Shown here in pieces: positions 41,456-49,862 of a stretch of DNA of 64,000 bases. Origin of the DNA: Halorubrum sp. JWXQ-INN 858 (GTDB lineage Archaea; Halobacteriota; Halobacteria; Halobacteriales; Haloferacaceae); contig NZ_WUAX01000011.1 in the NCBI RefSeq assembly GCF_009806985.1, positions 400,834-464,833 of the forward strand. The letters are read 5' to 3'. A program made the translations under genes and the position numbers. The notes beneath the pieces are model-generated. The model worked only from the letters and a program-made list of their open reading frames with translations. It was not told the origin of the DNA and searched no databases. How positions within the stretch are numbered: the first letter of the stretch is position 1; every line of letters starts with the position of its first letter.

Positions 41456-41995
41456 ATGTCCGCTAACCGGAAGGGCGACCGGCGGGAACGCGAGCTCGTC
41501 AACGCGCTCGACGACGCGGGCTTCGCCGTGATGCGCGCGCCGGCGAGCGGCTCCGCCACCGAGCGCGAGCTCCCGGACGTGCTCGCGGGCGACGGCGAGG
41601 TCTTCTACGCGATCGAGGCGAAATCGAGCGCGGGCAACCCGATCTACCTCACCGGCGAGGAGGTCGAGGCGCTGCTGTTCTTCGCACGGAACTTCGGCGC
41701 GAAAGCCCGGATCGCGGTCCGGTTCGACCGCGAGGACTGGTACTTCTTTCACCCGGGCGACCTCTACACGACCGACGCCGGCTCCTACCGCGTGAAAAAG
41801 GAGACCGCGCTGGCCGACGGCGTCGACTTCGCCGAGTTCGTCGGCGACACCCGAAAGGTGACCTTAGACGAGGTGGGCCGTGAGGCGGCGGACGCGGCGG
41901 ACGGCGCGGGCGACCCGGACGCCGAACGACGCGGGATCCTCGAGGCCGTCCGGGACGGCCACATGTCCGTCGACGACGCCGTCGACGTCATGTGA
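41456..41995 (+). CDS. hjc: Archaeal Holliday junction resolvase Hjc
   Basis: Endonuclease that cuts four-way DNA junctions during recombination. The 179-residue protein has the PD-(D/E)XK nuclease residues: E13 region in [14 protein letters not shown]41 in [10 protein letters not shown], and E54-x-K56 in [23 protein letters not shown] follows. The core of about 125 residues equals known Hjc, while residues 130-179 are an extra acidic tail that ends in a short helix ([14 protein letters not shown]). The ATG at 41456 ([11 protein letters not shown]) is chosen over a GTG 9 nt earlier. A CCTTTTGTC element lies near 41401-41410. Confidence 0.94.
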   Translation: MSANRKGDRRERELVNALDDAGFAVMRAPASGSATERELPDVLAGDGEVFYAIEAKSSAGNPIYLTGEEVEALLFFARNFGAKARIAVRFDREDWYFFHPGDLYTTDAGSYRVKKETALADGVDFAEFVGDTRKVTLDEVGREAADAADGAGDPDAERRGILEAVRDGHMSVDDAVDVM

Positions 41996-42013
41996 CGCTT
42001 AGCGGATCACCGC

Positions 42014-42781
42014 TCACAGCGCGTCCCAGACCTTCTCGGGCATCGGTAACCCCTCCCAGACGGACGGATCGACGGGGTCGATCTCCGCTCCGAACTCCTC
42101 CACGAGCATCCACTCCAGCTGGCGGGTGTGTTGGCCGGCGTGCCACACCGTCCGCTCGAAGAACTCGTGGACCGACGGGGTCCCGTAGTAGACGTCCGCC
42201 GTCGCCGACCAGTCGCGGTCCGCCCCGTGAGCGTCGAACCAGTCGTCCGTCCGGGCCCGGACGTGTCGCCCGTACGTCGCCAGCGCCGCCGTCGACCGGT
42301 TCGCCCAGGCGGGCTCCGGCTTGTAGCTCTTGAGCGGCGACCCGTCCTCGTGTTCGAGGAACGACTCCGGGATGCTGAACGCGTGGTACACGATCTCGCC
42401 GACGCTCCGCGGTCGGTTCGGGATGTCGGTGACGAGGTCGTCGTCGGAGAGCGCCTCGAGCGCGCGTTCGAGCGCGTCGAAAACGACGTTCAGACGGGTG
42501 CGCAGCTCGTCCACGGGGAGGGGGTCCGCCTCGTGTTCGATCCCCGCGATCTCGGCGACGGCGCTCAGCTCCTGGGCGTTCGCCCAGTCCGCCCCGCGTC
42601 TGACGATCGGGACGTGCTGTGGCATCCCTCGCTCGGCCATCTCGTCGAGCAAGCTCCGGTCCTCGATGACGTTGTGTGAGACGAACGGCGTTTCGTTGCG
42701 CTCCAGGAACTCCTTCGCCCGGAGACAGCTGGTGCAGCCGGTCGCCCAGTACAGATGGATCTGCGAGTGACTCTCACTCAT
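42014..42781 (-). CDS. Glutaredoxin-DinB family fusion protein
   Basis: A 255-residue two-domain protein. Residues 1-90 are a glutaredoxin/thioredoxin-like domain with redox motif C16-T-S-C19 in YWATGCTSCLRAK, and a cis-proline region MPQHVPIVRRG. Residues about 100-255 form a DinB-like four-helix domain with histidines at family metal positions (IVYHAFSIPESFL; FFERTVWHAGQHTRQLEWML). DinB proteins are often thiol-dependent metalloenzymes using bacillithiol or mycothiol-like cofactors. A fused reducing domain suggests self-contained thiol chemistry, possibly with gamma-glutamylcysteine, the haloarchaeal thiol (inference). The ATG at 42781 is chosen at the first residue of the domain. Confidence 0.85.
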   Translation of the reverse strand: MSESHSQIHLYWATGCTSCLRAKEFLERNETPFVSHNVIEDRSLLDEMAERGMPQHVPIVRRGADWANAQELSAVAEIAGIEHEADPLPVDELRTRLNVVFDALERALEALSDDDLVTDIPNRPRSVGEIVYHAFSIPESFLEHEDGSPLKSYKPEPAWANRSTAALATYGRHVRARTDDWFDAHGADRDWSATADVYYGTPSVHEFFERTVWHAGQHTRQLEWMLVEEFGAEIDPVDPSVWEGLPMPEKVWDAL

Positions 42782-42885
42782 GAGCCTCCCTACCATCCCG
42801 GCGGATATCAATCGTTCGAGAACGATCGCCGGGGACGCCGTCGGCGGTGCTCGTCGGTCATCTTCGTCGTCCCCGGTCCTCGTCG

Positions 42886-43749
42886 TCAGCGGTTCCCCTC
42901 GGCGGCGTCGTTCGTCTCCCGTCCCGCGTCGTCGGATCGGCCCCGCTCCGCGTCGTCGGCCCGAACCAGCCGGGAGGCGGGGAAGCCGTACCGCTTCGCG
43001 TCGACCACGTCGCTGCCCGGCCGGAGCGAGTCGACGTACACCGCCTCGACGACCGGCTCGTGGTCGCCGTAGGCCGCGTTGGTCGCGTACGCCGCGATCG
43101 GCCGCCCCGTCTCGGTCCGGTACGCGTCGGCGCGTTCGGCCGTGACCGCGACGACGACGAGCGGGGTGTCCGTCTCGCGGTCCCGGACGAGGTCGCCCGA
43201 CTCGAACCCGTGGCGAGCACAGAGCTGGGGCCCCGCGGCGTCGAACGGGACGAACGTCTCCGCGCCGCAGACGGCACAGACGCCGACGCGCTCGTCCGGG
43301 CCCGGGATCGTCCCCTCGGTCACCTCCATGGCGACCCGCCGCAGGTGTTTACACCGCGACCCGCGGATCGCGTGGTCCGGGCAGGTGCAGGTGCCCGCGT
43401 CGAGCGCGACGACGTACGTGCCGCCGTCCGTCTCGACGACGTACCGACGGTCGCGGAGCGGCCGGACCGTCATCCGATCCGTACGGGCCCGCGCCGACCG
43501 TCCGTCGTCGCCACCGGGGGCGTCGCTGTCGGCGGTGGCGTCGCTGTCGGCGGTGGCGTCGCTGTCGGCGGTGGCGTCGCTGTCGGCGGTGGCGTCGCTG
43601 TCGGCGGTGCCGGCACGGACTCCGTCAGCGGTGTGTCTTCGGTCGCCGCCCGAAGTCGAGGGGAACCGGAGCCCGTCGATCGGCGGGGCGACCGCCGACG
43701 GCGACCGTCGTGCGGTCGGTGGCGTGGGACCGTCTCGTCGTGGCGTCAT
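42886..43749 (-). CDS. SWIM zinc-finger protein
   Basis: The predicted 287-residue protein contains a SWIM motif CxCx9CxH at 121-135 (TCTCPDHAIRGSRCKHLRR), then a second zinc-ribbon-like set (VGVCAVCGAETF, PQLCARH). The C-terminal domain repeats V-V-V and acidic segments. SWIM domains bind DNA or proteins; function otherwise unknown. Residues 48-78 are five copies of ATADSD from an 18-nt DNA repeat. An in-frame ATG at 43473 (MTVRPLRDRRYVV) could be the true start, which would place the repeat in the 5' region. A TATA-like CCTTAAGCC (about 43801-43809) supports the long form weakly. Confidence 0.75.
   Translation of the reverse strand: MTPRRDGPTPPTARRSPSAVAPPIDGLRFPSTSGGDRRHTADGVRAGTADSDATADSDATADSDATADSDATADSDAPGGDDGRSARARTDRMTVRPLRDRRYVVETDGGTYVVALDAGTCTCPDHAIRGSRCKHLRRVAMEVTEGTIPGPDERVGVCAVCGAETFVPFDAAGPQLCARHGFESGDLVRDRETDTPLVVVAVTAERADAYRTETGRPIAAYATNAAYGDHEPVVEAVYVDSLRPGSDVVDAKRYGFPASRLVRADDAERGRSDDAGRETNDAAEGNR
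43519..43608. repeat. 18-nt tandem repeat, five units
   Basis: GGCGTCGCTGTCGGCGGT is repeated five times with near-perfect identity. Read as protein on the minus strand it gives ATADSD repeats. It may be coding or may lie just upstream of the real start. Confidence 0.9.
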
Positions 43750-43950
43750 GATCGGGTTTCGGGAGGGTCTCCCGTCTCGTTCGATAGTAGGCTCTCCAGG
43801 GGCTTAAGGGTCCTCCCGGCCGGTATCGGGGGTTTCGGACCCGTCTGGATGCGGAGCTCGGTGCGGTTCCGTGGCGGGCACGAGGCCGCAGACGGCGGGG
43901 GTTCCGCGAGGACGACCGTCGCCGATCGGCCGGCGGCCCCTTCGAAGTCC

Positions 43951-43957
43951 TTTTTTA
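43951..43957 (+). promoter_or_regulatory. TATA box of the 73-residue membrane protein gene
   Basis: TTTTTTA centred about 26 nt upstream of the ATG at 43980. Confidence 0.6.
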
Positions 43958-43979
43958 GCGGCGACGGGAACCCGCTTCC

Positions 43980-44201
43980 ATGGAAATCGACGCGGAGCTC
44001 CGTCGGCAGATCGTCGTCTCCCTGCTGGCGGCCGCAGTCTTCGTGGCCGGGCTGATCGCCATCGGGGTGACGTTCGGGGGGGCCGGAGGACTGCCCGAAG
44101 ACGGTGCGATCGCGCTGCTCGGGCTACTCACGGGGTTCGTGCTGCTGATGGCGGTCGTCGGTGCGTACCTCATCCGCGCGAACCGCGGGGACGAGGAGTA
44201 G
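43980..44201 (+). CDS. Small two-span membrane protein (DUF7472-like)
   Basis: A 73-residue protein with two membrane helices (about 10-31, VVSLLAAAVFVAGLIAIGVTF, and about 44-66, ALLGLLTGFVLLMAVVGAYLI). A short glycine-rich loop joins them, and an acidic C-terminal end (GDEE) follows. The ATG at 43980 is well placed after a TATA box. It resembles a conserved haloarchaeal small-protein family I think is DUF7472; no function known. It sits alone between the SWIM gene (divergent) and priL (convergent). Confidence 0.75.
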   Translation: MEIDAELRRQIVVSLLAAAVFVAGLIAIGVTFGGAGGLPEDGAIALLGLLTGFVLLMAVVGAYLIRANRGDEE

Positions 44202-44242
44202 GAGCCGCGCGCACGCTCGTCCGCATCGTGTCCGGCTCGCGC

Positions 44243-44366
44243 CGTGTCTCCCGTCACACGCCGTGTCTCCCGTCACTCGTGTCCGTCATCGCCGACAGCC
44301 GCCGCTAGCCGTTGTCAGTCCGCCTCTCCTGCCAGCGAGTCCGCCCCCCGCACCAGCGACCGCGGT
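44243..44366. repeat. Duplicated segments between the small membrane gene and priL
   Basis: CGCCGTGTCTCCCGTCAC occurs twice near 44240-44280. On the minus strand, the priL end GAGGCGGACTGAC recurs about 50 nt beyond the stop (around 44316-44330), so the gene tail with its TGA is duplicated here too. Confidence 0.6.
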
Positions 44367-45505
44367 CAGTCCGCCTCGCCGTCGATCGCCCCCTCCGTCC
44401 CGTCGGCGGCCTGCGTCTCCCGCCAGTCGGTCGGGTCGTCGGCTGCTTCCACCCGTTTCTCGTAGTAGGAGAGCGGGTCCGCGGCGATCCGCATGTGGTC
44501 CTCCTCGTTGTGACAGATCCCGTAGTTCGACAGCGTCTCGCAGGTCGGCGGCGGGTACTGCGTCCCGCGGTCGTCGCGGAGGTACTCCGTCTGGTACCGG
44601 ATGCCCTCGGCCTCGAGGCTCGTGTCCGCACAGAACGCGACGATCTCGTCCGGTGACATCCCGATCCCCGTCAGGAACGCCATCAGCGCGAAGCTCTCCG
44701 GCGGCGACAGCTCGACGCCGCGTTCCGCCTTCTCGATCAGGTTCGTCATACACGGGGCGAACAGGTCGGGAACGACGACGTCGACGGGGCCGGCGTACGT
44801 GCGCTCGGAGAGGAGCCGCTTGAGGTCCGCGACCCCCGACTCCAGCTCCGCCGCGATCCCCTCACCGGACTCCAGCTCGAAGGGGAGCCCCTCGAGCACG
44901 CGCTCCTCAACGGCGACCTCGACCGCGTCGAGCAGCTCCTCGCGGGTCACCCGCACCTCCCCGTCGGCCAGCTCGCGGTTGACGAGCCGCCACGAGACCC
45001 CCCACGACGGGGAGGTCAGCCGGAGGTACGCCCCGACGCCCATCCGGTAGTGGGTCGGGTCCCGCGACCCGCGGATCGGTTCGGATCGGACCGCGCCGTC
45101 CAGCTCGAACTCCCCGAGCACGTCGTCGAGGTCGATGGTCGGCGTCGACACCGACTGGAGGTCGTCGTCGTCCGCCTCGAAGTCGGCGCGGAACCGCTCC
45201 GCGGCGGTGGCCGCCTCCGCGGCCGCGTACTTGCGGACCGCCGGCGCGGAGTCGAGCAGCGAGACGAGGATCCGAGCGATGGGGTACGAGAGCAGCTCCA
45301 TCCGGGCGTCGGTGCCGCCGGACGGCTCGAACGGGCCGTCCTCCGGCTCGACGGTTCCCTCCAACAGCGCGCGCTCGACGCGCTCGCGCGCCCGTTCCAC
45401 CGCCGGCGCGTCGGCCGCGACCAGCTCCGGTAGCGACACCGAGGCCTCCGCGACGGCGTCGCGGGCGGCCTCGAAGAACGGGTACTTGGCGTGGAGCGGG
45501 TCCAT
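44366..45505 (-). CDS. priL: DNA primase large subunit PriL
   Basis: Regulatory subunit of the archaeal/eukaryotic-type primase that makes primers with PriS. The 379-residue protein begins MDPLHAKYPFFEAARDAV. It ends in the iron-sulfur domain, with four cysteines in VPDLFAPCMTNLIEKAE, VAFCADTSLEAEG, PPPTCETLSNYGIC and its last Cys. GMSPDEIVAFC and the YQTEYL segment match the family. The start at 45505 is chosen for the conserved MDPLHAKYPFF; upstream in-frame sequence overlaps the promoter. It is divergent from a small membrane protein gene. priS is not in the window. Confidence 0.94.
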   Translation of the reverse strand: MDPLHAKYPFFEAARDAVAEASVSLPELVAADAPAVERARERVERALLEGTVEPEDGPFEPSGGTDARMELLSYPIARILVSLLDSAPAVRKYAAAEAATAAERFRADFEADDDDLQSVSTPTIDLDDVLGEFELDGAVRSEPIRGSRDPTHYRMGVGAYLRLTSPSWGVSWRLVNRELADGEVRVTREELLDAVEVAVEERVLEGLPFELESGEGIAAELESGVADLKRLLSERTYAGPVDVVVPDLFAPCMTNLIEKAERGVELSPPESFALMAFLTGIGMSPDEIVAFCADTSLEAEGIRYQTEYLRDDRGTQYPPPTCETLSNYGICHNEEDHMRIAADPLSYYEKRVEAADDPTDWRETQAADGTEGAIDGEAD

Positions 45506-45533
45506 GGTCGACCCGAGGTAGTCGGACTCGACG

Positions 45534-45542
45534 GAAATAAGC
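45534..45542 (-). promoter_or_regulatory. TATA box of priL
   Basis: Minus-strand GCTTATTTC about 29-37 nt upstream of the priL ATG. Confidence 0.5.
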
Positions 45543-45579
45543 CGCGATCGGTCACGAACCCGTGCGGCGTCCGACGCGT

Positions 45580-45588
45580 CTTTATCCC
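45580..45588 (+). promoter_or_regulatory. TATA box of the four-span membrane protein gene
   Basis: CTTTATCCC 24-32 nt upstream of the ATG at 45612, within the 106-nt divergent spacer shared with priL. Confidence 0.6.
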
Positions 45589-45611
45589 GTTGGCGGCCGT
45601 GGCCGGCCGGT

Positions 45612-46061
45612 ATGGCCACCACCGAAGCGCTACTCATCGGTCGGCGGCGGGACCTCGCGGTCAAGCTTGTCGGCGGGTTCGCCGTCGCCGTCGGGGCCGC
45701 GATGCTCGCCGCGCTGGCGGCGGAGGCCGCCGACCTTCCGACCGTCGGCGCGCTGGTCGACCGCGGCTTCCCGCTGTTGCTGTTCTACGCACCCGCGCCG
45801 ATCGCGGCTGCCGGGGCGTACGCCCGCTGTGGCGGTCCGGCGTGTCTCGCCGTCGGCGTCGTCCCCGCGACCGTCCTCGCCGCACTCCTCGTCGTCACGA
45901 CCGTCGCCGGAGTCCCCGGGATCGGGTCCGGCGCGGCGGTCGGCGGTCTCATCGTTCGGTTCGCGCTCGTCGGCGTAACCAGCGCGTTCGTCGGGTTCTG
46001 CGCCGGGGTCACCGCCGCGCTCGTCGCCGACGTGATCGGGGTCGGTTCCGCCCGGGACTGA
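45612..46061 (+). CDS. Four-span membrane protein, unknown
   Basis: A 149-residue hydrophobic protein with about four helices: 17-38 (LVGGFAVAVGAAMLAALAA), 52-69, 77-100 (CLAVGVVPATVLAALLVVTTV) and 108-140. Short loops carry few charges, and the N terminus RRRDLAVK is positive, suggesting it faces the cytoplasm. I recognise no family or catalytic residues. The ATG at 45612 fits the TATA box. The next gene begins 92 nt later with its own promoter-like element. Confidence 0.75.
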   Translation: MATTEALLIGRRRDLAVKLVGGFAVAVGAAMLAALAAEAADLPTVGALVDRGFPLLLFYAPAPIAAAGAYARCGGPACLAVGVVPATVLAALLVVTTVAGVPGIGSGAAVGGLIVRFALVGVTSAFVGFCAGVTAALVADVIGVGSARD

Positions 46062-46117
46062 TCGGAACGCAGTCGACCCGACCGCGACTGATCGGGATCC
46101 GCCCCTCGACGGCGATC

Positions 46118-46127
46118 CGGGCGCTTA
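46118..46127 (+). promoter_or_regulatory. TATA-like box of the methyltransferase gene
   Basis: GCGCTTAATC 27-36 nt upstream of the GTG at 46154, supporting that GTG as a leaderless start. Confidence 0.5.
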
Positions 46128-46153
46128 ATCCGCCCCGCCGCGAACGCCGCGGC

Positions 46154-46975
46154 GTGCGACGGTTCTCCGCCGACTACCTCGAACGCACCCGCGAGGGGAT
46201 GTGGACCGACGGGCGCGAGGCGCTCGCCGACCTCGACCTCCCCGGCCGCCGCCGCGTCCTGGACGTCGGCTGCGGGACTGGCGAGTTGACGCGCGTGTTC
46301 GCCGCCGAAGCCCCGCCGGACGCGACCGTGATCGGCGTCGACGCCGACCCGGCGCTCCTGTCGGTCGCCCGCGAGGCGACGTCGCTGTCGGTCGTCGCCG
46401 GCGACGCGACCCGGCTCCCGTTTCCCGACGACAGCTTCGACCTCGTCGCCTGCCAGGCACTCCTCATCAACCTCCCCGACCCGGCCGCGGCCGTCCGGGA
46501 GTTCGCCCGCGTGTCCAGCGACCTCGTCGCCGCCGTCGAGCCGAACAACGCGGACGTCACGGTCGCCTCGACCGTCCCCGCCGAGGAGCGTTTGGAGCGC
46601 GAGGCGCGCCGGGCGTACCTCGACGGCGTCGGCACGGACGTCGCGCTCGGCGACCGGGTGCAGGGCTTCTTCGACGGCGCGGGGCTCGCGGACGTCCGCG
46701 TCCGCCGGTACGTCCACGAGAAGCGGACGGCCCCGCCGTACGCCGAGGCGGCGCTGGAGGCGGCGGCGCGGAAGGCGTCGGGCGCTGGGCTCGCGGACCA
46801 CCGCGAGGAGCTCCGAGCGGCTGTCTCCGCGGCGGCGTACGACGATCTCCGGGAACGCTGGCGAGAGATGGGTCGCGAGGTCGTCGACGGGATGCGGGCG
46901 GGCGAGTACGAGCGCGTCGAGCGCGTCCCGTTCGACGTGACGGTCGGTCGGGTCGACCCGGAAGCGACCCGGTAG
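46154..46975 (+). CDS. Class I SAM-dependent methyltransferase
   Basis: A 273-residue protein with a standard SAM fold: motif I VLDVGCGTGELTRVF, the acidic ribose-binding residue in TVIGVDADPALL, motif II region VVAGDATRLPFPDDSFDLVAC, and LLINLPDPAAAVREFARV. The C-terminal 110 residues include a basic stretch (YVHEKRTAPPYAEAALEAAARK) and an all-helical end. Substrate unknown; the layout resembles UbiE/small-molecule methyltransferases. The start is GTG at 46154 (MRRFSADYLERTREGMW), since no ATG fits and a TATA-like box is correctly spaced. Confidence 0.85.
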   Translation: MRRFSADYLERTREGMWTDGREALADLDLPGRRRVLDVGCGTGELTRVFAAEAPPDATVIGVDADPALLSVAREATSLSVVAGDATRLPFPDDSFDLVACQALLINLPDPAAAVREFARVSSDLVAAVEPNNADVTVASTVPAEERLEREARRAYLDGVGTDVALGDRVQGFFDGAGLADVRVRRYVHEKRTAPPYAEAALEAAARKASGAGLADHREELRAAVSAAAYDDLRERWREMGREVVDGMRAGEYERVERVPFDVTVGRVDPEATR

Positions 46976-47002
46976 GGCAGAGCCCGTGCCGATCACCTCG
47001 GT

Positions 47003-47132
47003 CACACCCGCCGCCGCCATCCGCATCGCCTCCACCACACCGACCACAACCACCCGCATCCTCCACCACACCCGCCGCCGCCATCCGCATCGCCTCCGTC
47101 ACATCCGCCGCAGCCCCCCGCATCGCCTCCGT
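47003..47132. repeat. 33-nt repeat upstream of mutL
   Basis: Four units of about 31-33 nt starting CACACCCGCCGCCGCC and ending CGCATCGCCTCC fill the 216-nt gap between the methyltransferase gene and mutL. Unit 2 is the most diverged. No gene is visible. Confidence 0.8.
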
Positions 47133-47191
47133 CGCGCTCGGCACGCGCTCGACAACGGTTTCAAGTAGACGGTCGTCCACCCCTCGTACTG

Positions 47192-49639
47192 ATGGAGCCC
47201 CCCGAGATCGAACGGTTGGACGAGCAAACCGTCCAGCGGATCGCCGCCGGCGAGGTCGTCGAGCGCCCCGCCAGCGTCGTCAAGGAGCTGGTGGAGAACA
47301 GCCTCGACGCCGGGGCGAGCCGCGTCGCCGTCGCGGTCGAGGCGGGCGGCACGGAGGGGATCCGCGTCCGCGACGACGGGGTCGGGATCCCCGCCGAGCA
47401 GCTGGAGGCGGCGGTCGCGGAGCACGCCACCTCGAAGATTGGCTCGATCGAGGACCTCGACCGCGGCGTGGCGACGCTCGGCTTCCGCGGCGAGGCGCTC
47501 TACACCGTCGGCGCGGTGTCGCGGCTCACCGTCCGATCGCGGCCTCCGGGCGCGTCGGCGGGGGCGGAGATCACCGTCGAGGGCGGCGACGTCGGGGAGG
47601 TGCGACCCGCCGGCTGTCCGGAGGGAACGACCGTCGAGGTCGACGACCTCTTCTACAACACCCCCGCACGGAGGAAGTTCCTCAAACGGGACGCGACGGA
47701 GTTCGACCACGTGAACACCGTCGTGACCGGCTACGCGCTGGCGAACCCGGACGTGGCCGTCTCCCTGGAACACGGCGGCCGGGAGACGTTCGCGACCGAG
47801 GGGAACGGCGACCGCCGATCGGCGGTGCTCGCGGTGTACGGCCGCGAGGTCGCGGAGGCGATGATCGACGTCGACTGGCGGGCGGACGGCACGGGACCGG
47901 AGGCGGCTGACGGGTCGAAGTTAGAGTCGAGCCGCGAACCCGACGCCGAAGCGGACCCCGAGCCGCCCGTCAAGCGGGTGTCGGGCCTCGTTTCACACCC
48001 GGAGACGACCCGGTCGAGCCGCGACTACCTCGCGACGTACGTCAACGGTCGGTACGTGACCGCGAGCGCGCTCCGCGAGGCCGTGATCGACGCGTACGGG
48101 GGGCAGCTCGCGCCCGACCGCTACCCCTTCGCGGTGCTGTTCGTCGAGGTGCCTGCCGGCGACGTCGACGTGAACGTCCACCCGCGCAAGCTCGAGGTCC
48201 GCTTCGACCGCGAGCGTGCGGTGACGGACGCGGTCGAGACCGCCGTCGAGGACGCGCTGTTGGACCACGGACTCGTCCGCTCGACCGCTCCGCGTGGCCG
48301 GTCCGCGCCCGACGAGACGGCCGTGACGCCGGAGGCCCCGGACGTCGAGGCGGTCGGCGGCGCGGGAACCGCCCACGAGCGGGCGGCCGGGATCGAGGCG
48401 GGTCGAGGGACCGATGCCGGCGACATCGCCCGCGGCGAGGACGCCGGCCTCGATGCAGACCCCGATACCGACCCGACGCCCGACGAAGAACGCGAGCGCC
48501 CCGTTCGAGCGGATCCGGGTGCGGCGACCGAGGTCGACCCCGACGACGCGGACGCGTGGGCGGTCGACGACCTCGGGGGCGGCGGTCTCGAGGGAGGCGG
48601 CGGTCTCGAGGGGGGAAGCGGCCTCGAGAAGGACGGCCTCGGGGGCGGCGATCCCGCGGACGACGCCCAACCGGACGGTACTGCGTCGGAAGCCGAGGGC
48701 GGCCCCCCGGGACACGCGACGGGTCGGACCCGGGACGATCGACCCTCCCCGCGCGAGTGGCAGACGGACGTCTCGTCGACATCGTCGTCCGACGACGACG
48801 GGGGAATACCGGGTTCGGACGACCCCGACCCGGCCGGCGGTGGGTCCAACGTGACGGATGACGGCTCCACCGCGGTAGGTGACGATCCCGACACGCCGGG
48901 CGCCGACGGGCCGCCGACGAACCGGGACACGGCTCGCTCGTCGTCGGCGAGCCCCGCCGGGCCGTCCCCGACCGGGCAACGGACGCTCGGAGGCGGGGCT
49001 ACGAGCGACGAACGGACGTACGACTCGTTGCCGTCGCTGCGGGTGCTCGGACAGCTCCACGACACGTACGTCGTCGCGGAGGCGGCCGACGGGCTGGTGC
49101 TGATCGACCAGCACGCCGCCGACGAGCGGGTGAACTACGAGCGGCTCCGACGAGCGTTCGCCGACGGCGTCGACGCACAGGCGCTGGCGACGCCGGTGAC
49201 CGTCGAACTGACCGCGCGAGAGGCGGCCCTGTTCGCGGAGTTCGTCGACGACCTCGCGTCGATCGGGTTCCGTGCGGAGCGGGCCGGCGACCGCGAGGTC
49301 CGCGTCGACGCGGTGCCGGCCGTGTTCGACGCGGCGCTCGACCCCGAGCTCCTTCGGGACGTCCTCTCGGCGTTCGTCGGCGACGCCGCCGACGGGGGCG
49401 AGCCGGTCGCGGACGTCGTCGACGAACTGCTCGCGGACCTCGCGTGTTATCCCTCCGTGACGGGAAACACCTCGCTCACCGAGGGGAGCGTCGTCGACCT
49501 CCTCGACCGCCTCGACGACTGTGTGAACCCGTACGCCTGCCCGCACGGTCGCCCCGTGGTCATCCGGCTCGACCGGGAGGAGATCGGCGACCGGTTCGAG
49601 CGCGACTATCCCGGCCACGTCGGGCGACGTGCCGAGTGA
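47192..49639 (+). CDS. mutL: DNA mismatch repair protein MutL
   Basis: An 815-residue MutL. The N-terminal GHKL ATPase (about 1-330) has RLDEQTVQRIAAGEVV-type motif I, KELVENSLDAGAS, VRDDGVGIP, and FRGEALYTVGAVSRLTVRS. The transducer domain follows (DVNVHPRKLEVRFDRERAV). A long acidic disordered linker with Gly-rich repeats (GLEGGGGLEGGSGLE) covers about 350-610. The C-terminal dimerisation domain starts near 615 and carries the nuclease metal motif DQHAADERVNYE at D639, along with ACYPSVTG and CPHGRPVVIRL. It is therefore a nicking-type MutL that works with MutS. No mutS gene is adjacent. Confidence 0.95.
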   Translation: MEPPEIERLDEQTVQRIAAGEVVERPASVVKELVENSLDAGASRVAVAVEAGGTEGIRVRDDGVGIPAEQLEAAVAEHATSKIGSIEDLDRGVATLGFRGEALYTVGAVSRLTVRSRPPGASAGAEITVEGGDVGEVRPAGCPEGTTVEVDDLFYNTPARRKFLKRDATEFDHVNTVVTGYALANPDVAVSLEHGGRETFATEGNGDRRSAVLAVYGREVAEAMIDVDWRADGTGPEAADGSKLESSREPDAEADPEPPVKRVSGLVSHPETTRSSRDYLATYVNGRYVTASALREAVIDAYGGQLAPDRYPFAVLFVEVPAGDVDVNVHPRKLEVRFDRERAVTDAVETAVEDALLDHGLVRSTAPRGRSAPDETAVTPEAPDVEAVGGAGTAHERAAGIEAGRGTDAGDIARGEDAGLDADPDTDPTPDEERERPVRADPGAATEVDPDDADAWAVDDLGGGGLEGGGGLEGGSGLEKDGLGGGDPADDAQPDGTASEAEGGPPGHATGRTRDDRPSPREWQTDVSSTSSSDDDGGIPGSDDPDPAGGGSNVTDDGSTAVGDDPDTPGADGPPTNRDTARSSSASPAGPSPTGQRTLGGGATSDERTYDSLPSLRVLGQLHDTYVVAEAADGLVLIDQHAADERVNYERLRRAFADGVDAQALATPVTVELTAREAALFAEFVDDLASIGFRAERAGDREVRVDAVPAVFDAALDPELLRDVLSAFVGDAADGGEPVADVVDELLADLACYPSVTGNTSLTEGSVVDLLDRLDDCVNPYACPHGRPVVIRLDREEIGDRFERDYPGHVGRRAE

Positions 49640-49688
49640 GGGCGGCGGCGGTTTCCAGGTCGCACGACACCGACGCCGATCGCCGGCC

Positions 49689-49697
49689 CTTTTGTAG
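49689..49697 (+). promoter_or_regulatory. TATA box before the kdgK leader ORF
   Basis: CTTTTGTAG 22-30 nt upstream of the ATG at 49719, so transcripts would start at that ATG, well upstream of kdgK. Confidence 0.55.
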
Positions 49698-49718
49698 CCT
49701 CCCGACGAGACGGGGCGT

Positions 49719-49862
49719 ATGGACACGGCATCGACGACGGCGGCCGCCCGGCCGCAAGCACGGAGAACCGTCGCAGGTCCCTCCGCGAACCCCTCGACGG
49801 ATCCCCCCACGAACCCCTCGACGGATCCCCTCGCGGCTTCCTCCATGAGGTGGGTGGCGTGA
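49719..49862 (+). CDS. 47-codon leader ORF overlapping the kdgK start
   Basis: ATG at 49719 opens a 47-residue frame rich in Pro, Ser, Thr and Ala that contains two copies of NPSTDP encoded by a 24-nt repeat. It ends in TGA at 49860-49862, overlapping the GTG start of kdgK (GTGA). Its ATG lies at leaderless distance from a TATA box. It could be a translated leader that delivers ribosomes to kdgK by coupling, or a chance frame. No conserved protein is recognised. Confidence 0.45.
   Translation: MDTASTTAAARPQARRTVAGPSANPSTDPPTNPSTDPLAASSMRWVA
49786..49833 (+). repeat. 24-nt repeat upstream of kdgK
   Basis: Two near-identical 24-nt units (49786-49809 and 49810-49833) starting CGAACCCCTCGACGGATCCC, lying inside the leader ORF and keeping its frame. 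Confidence 0.85.
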
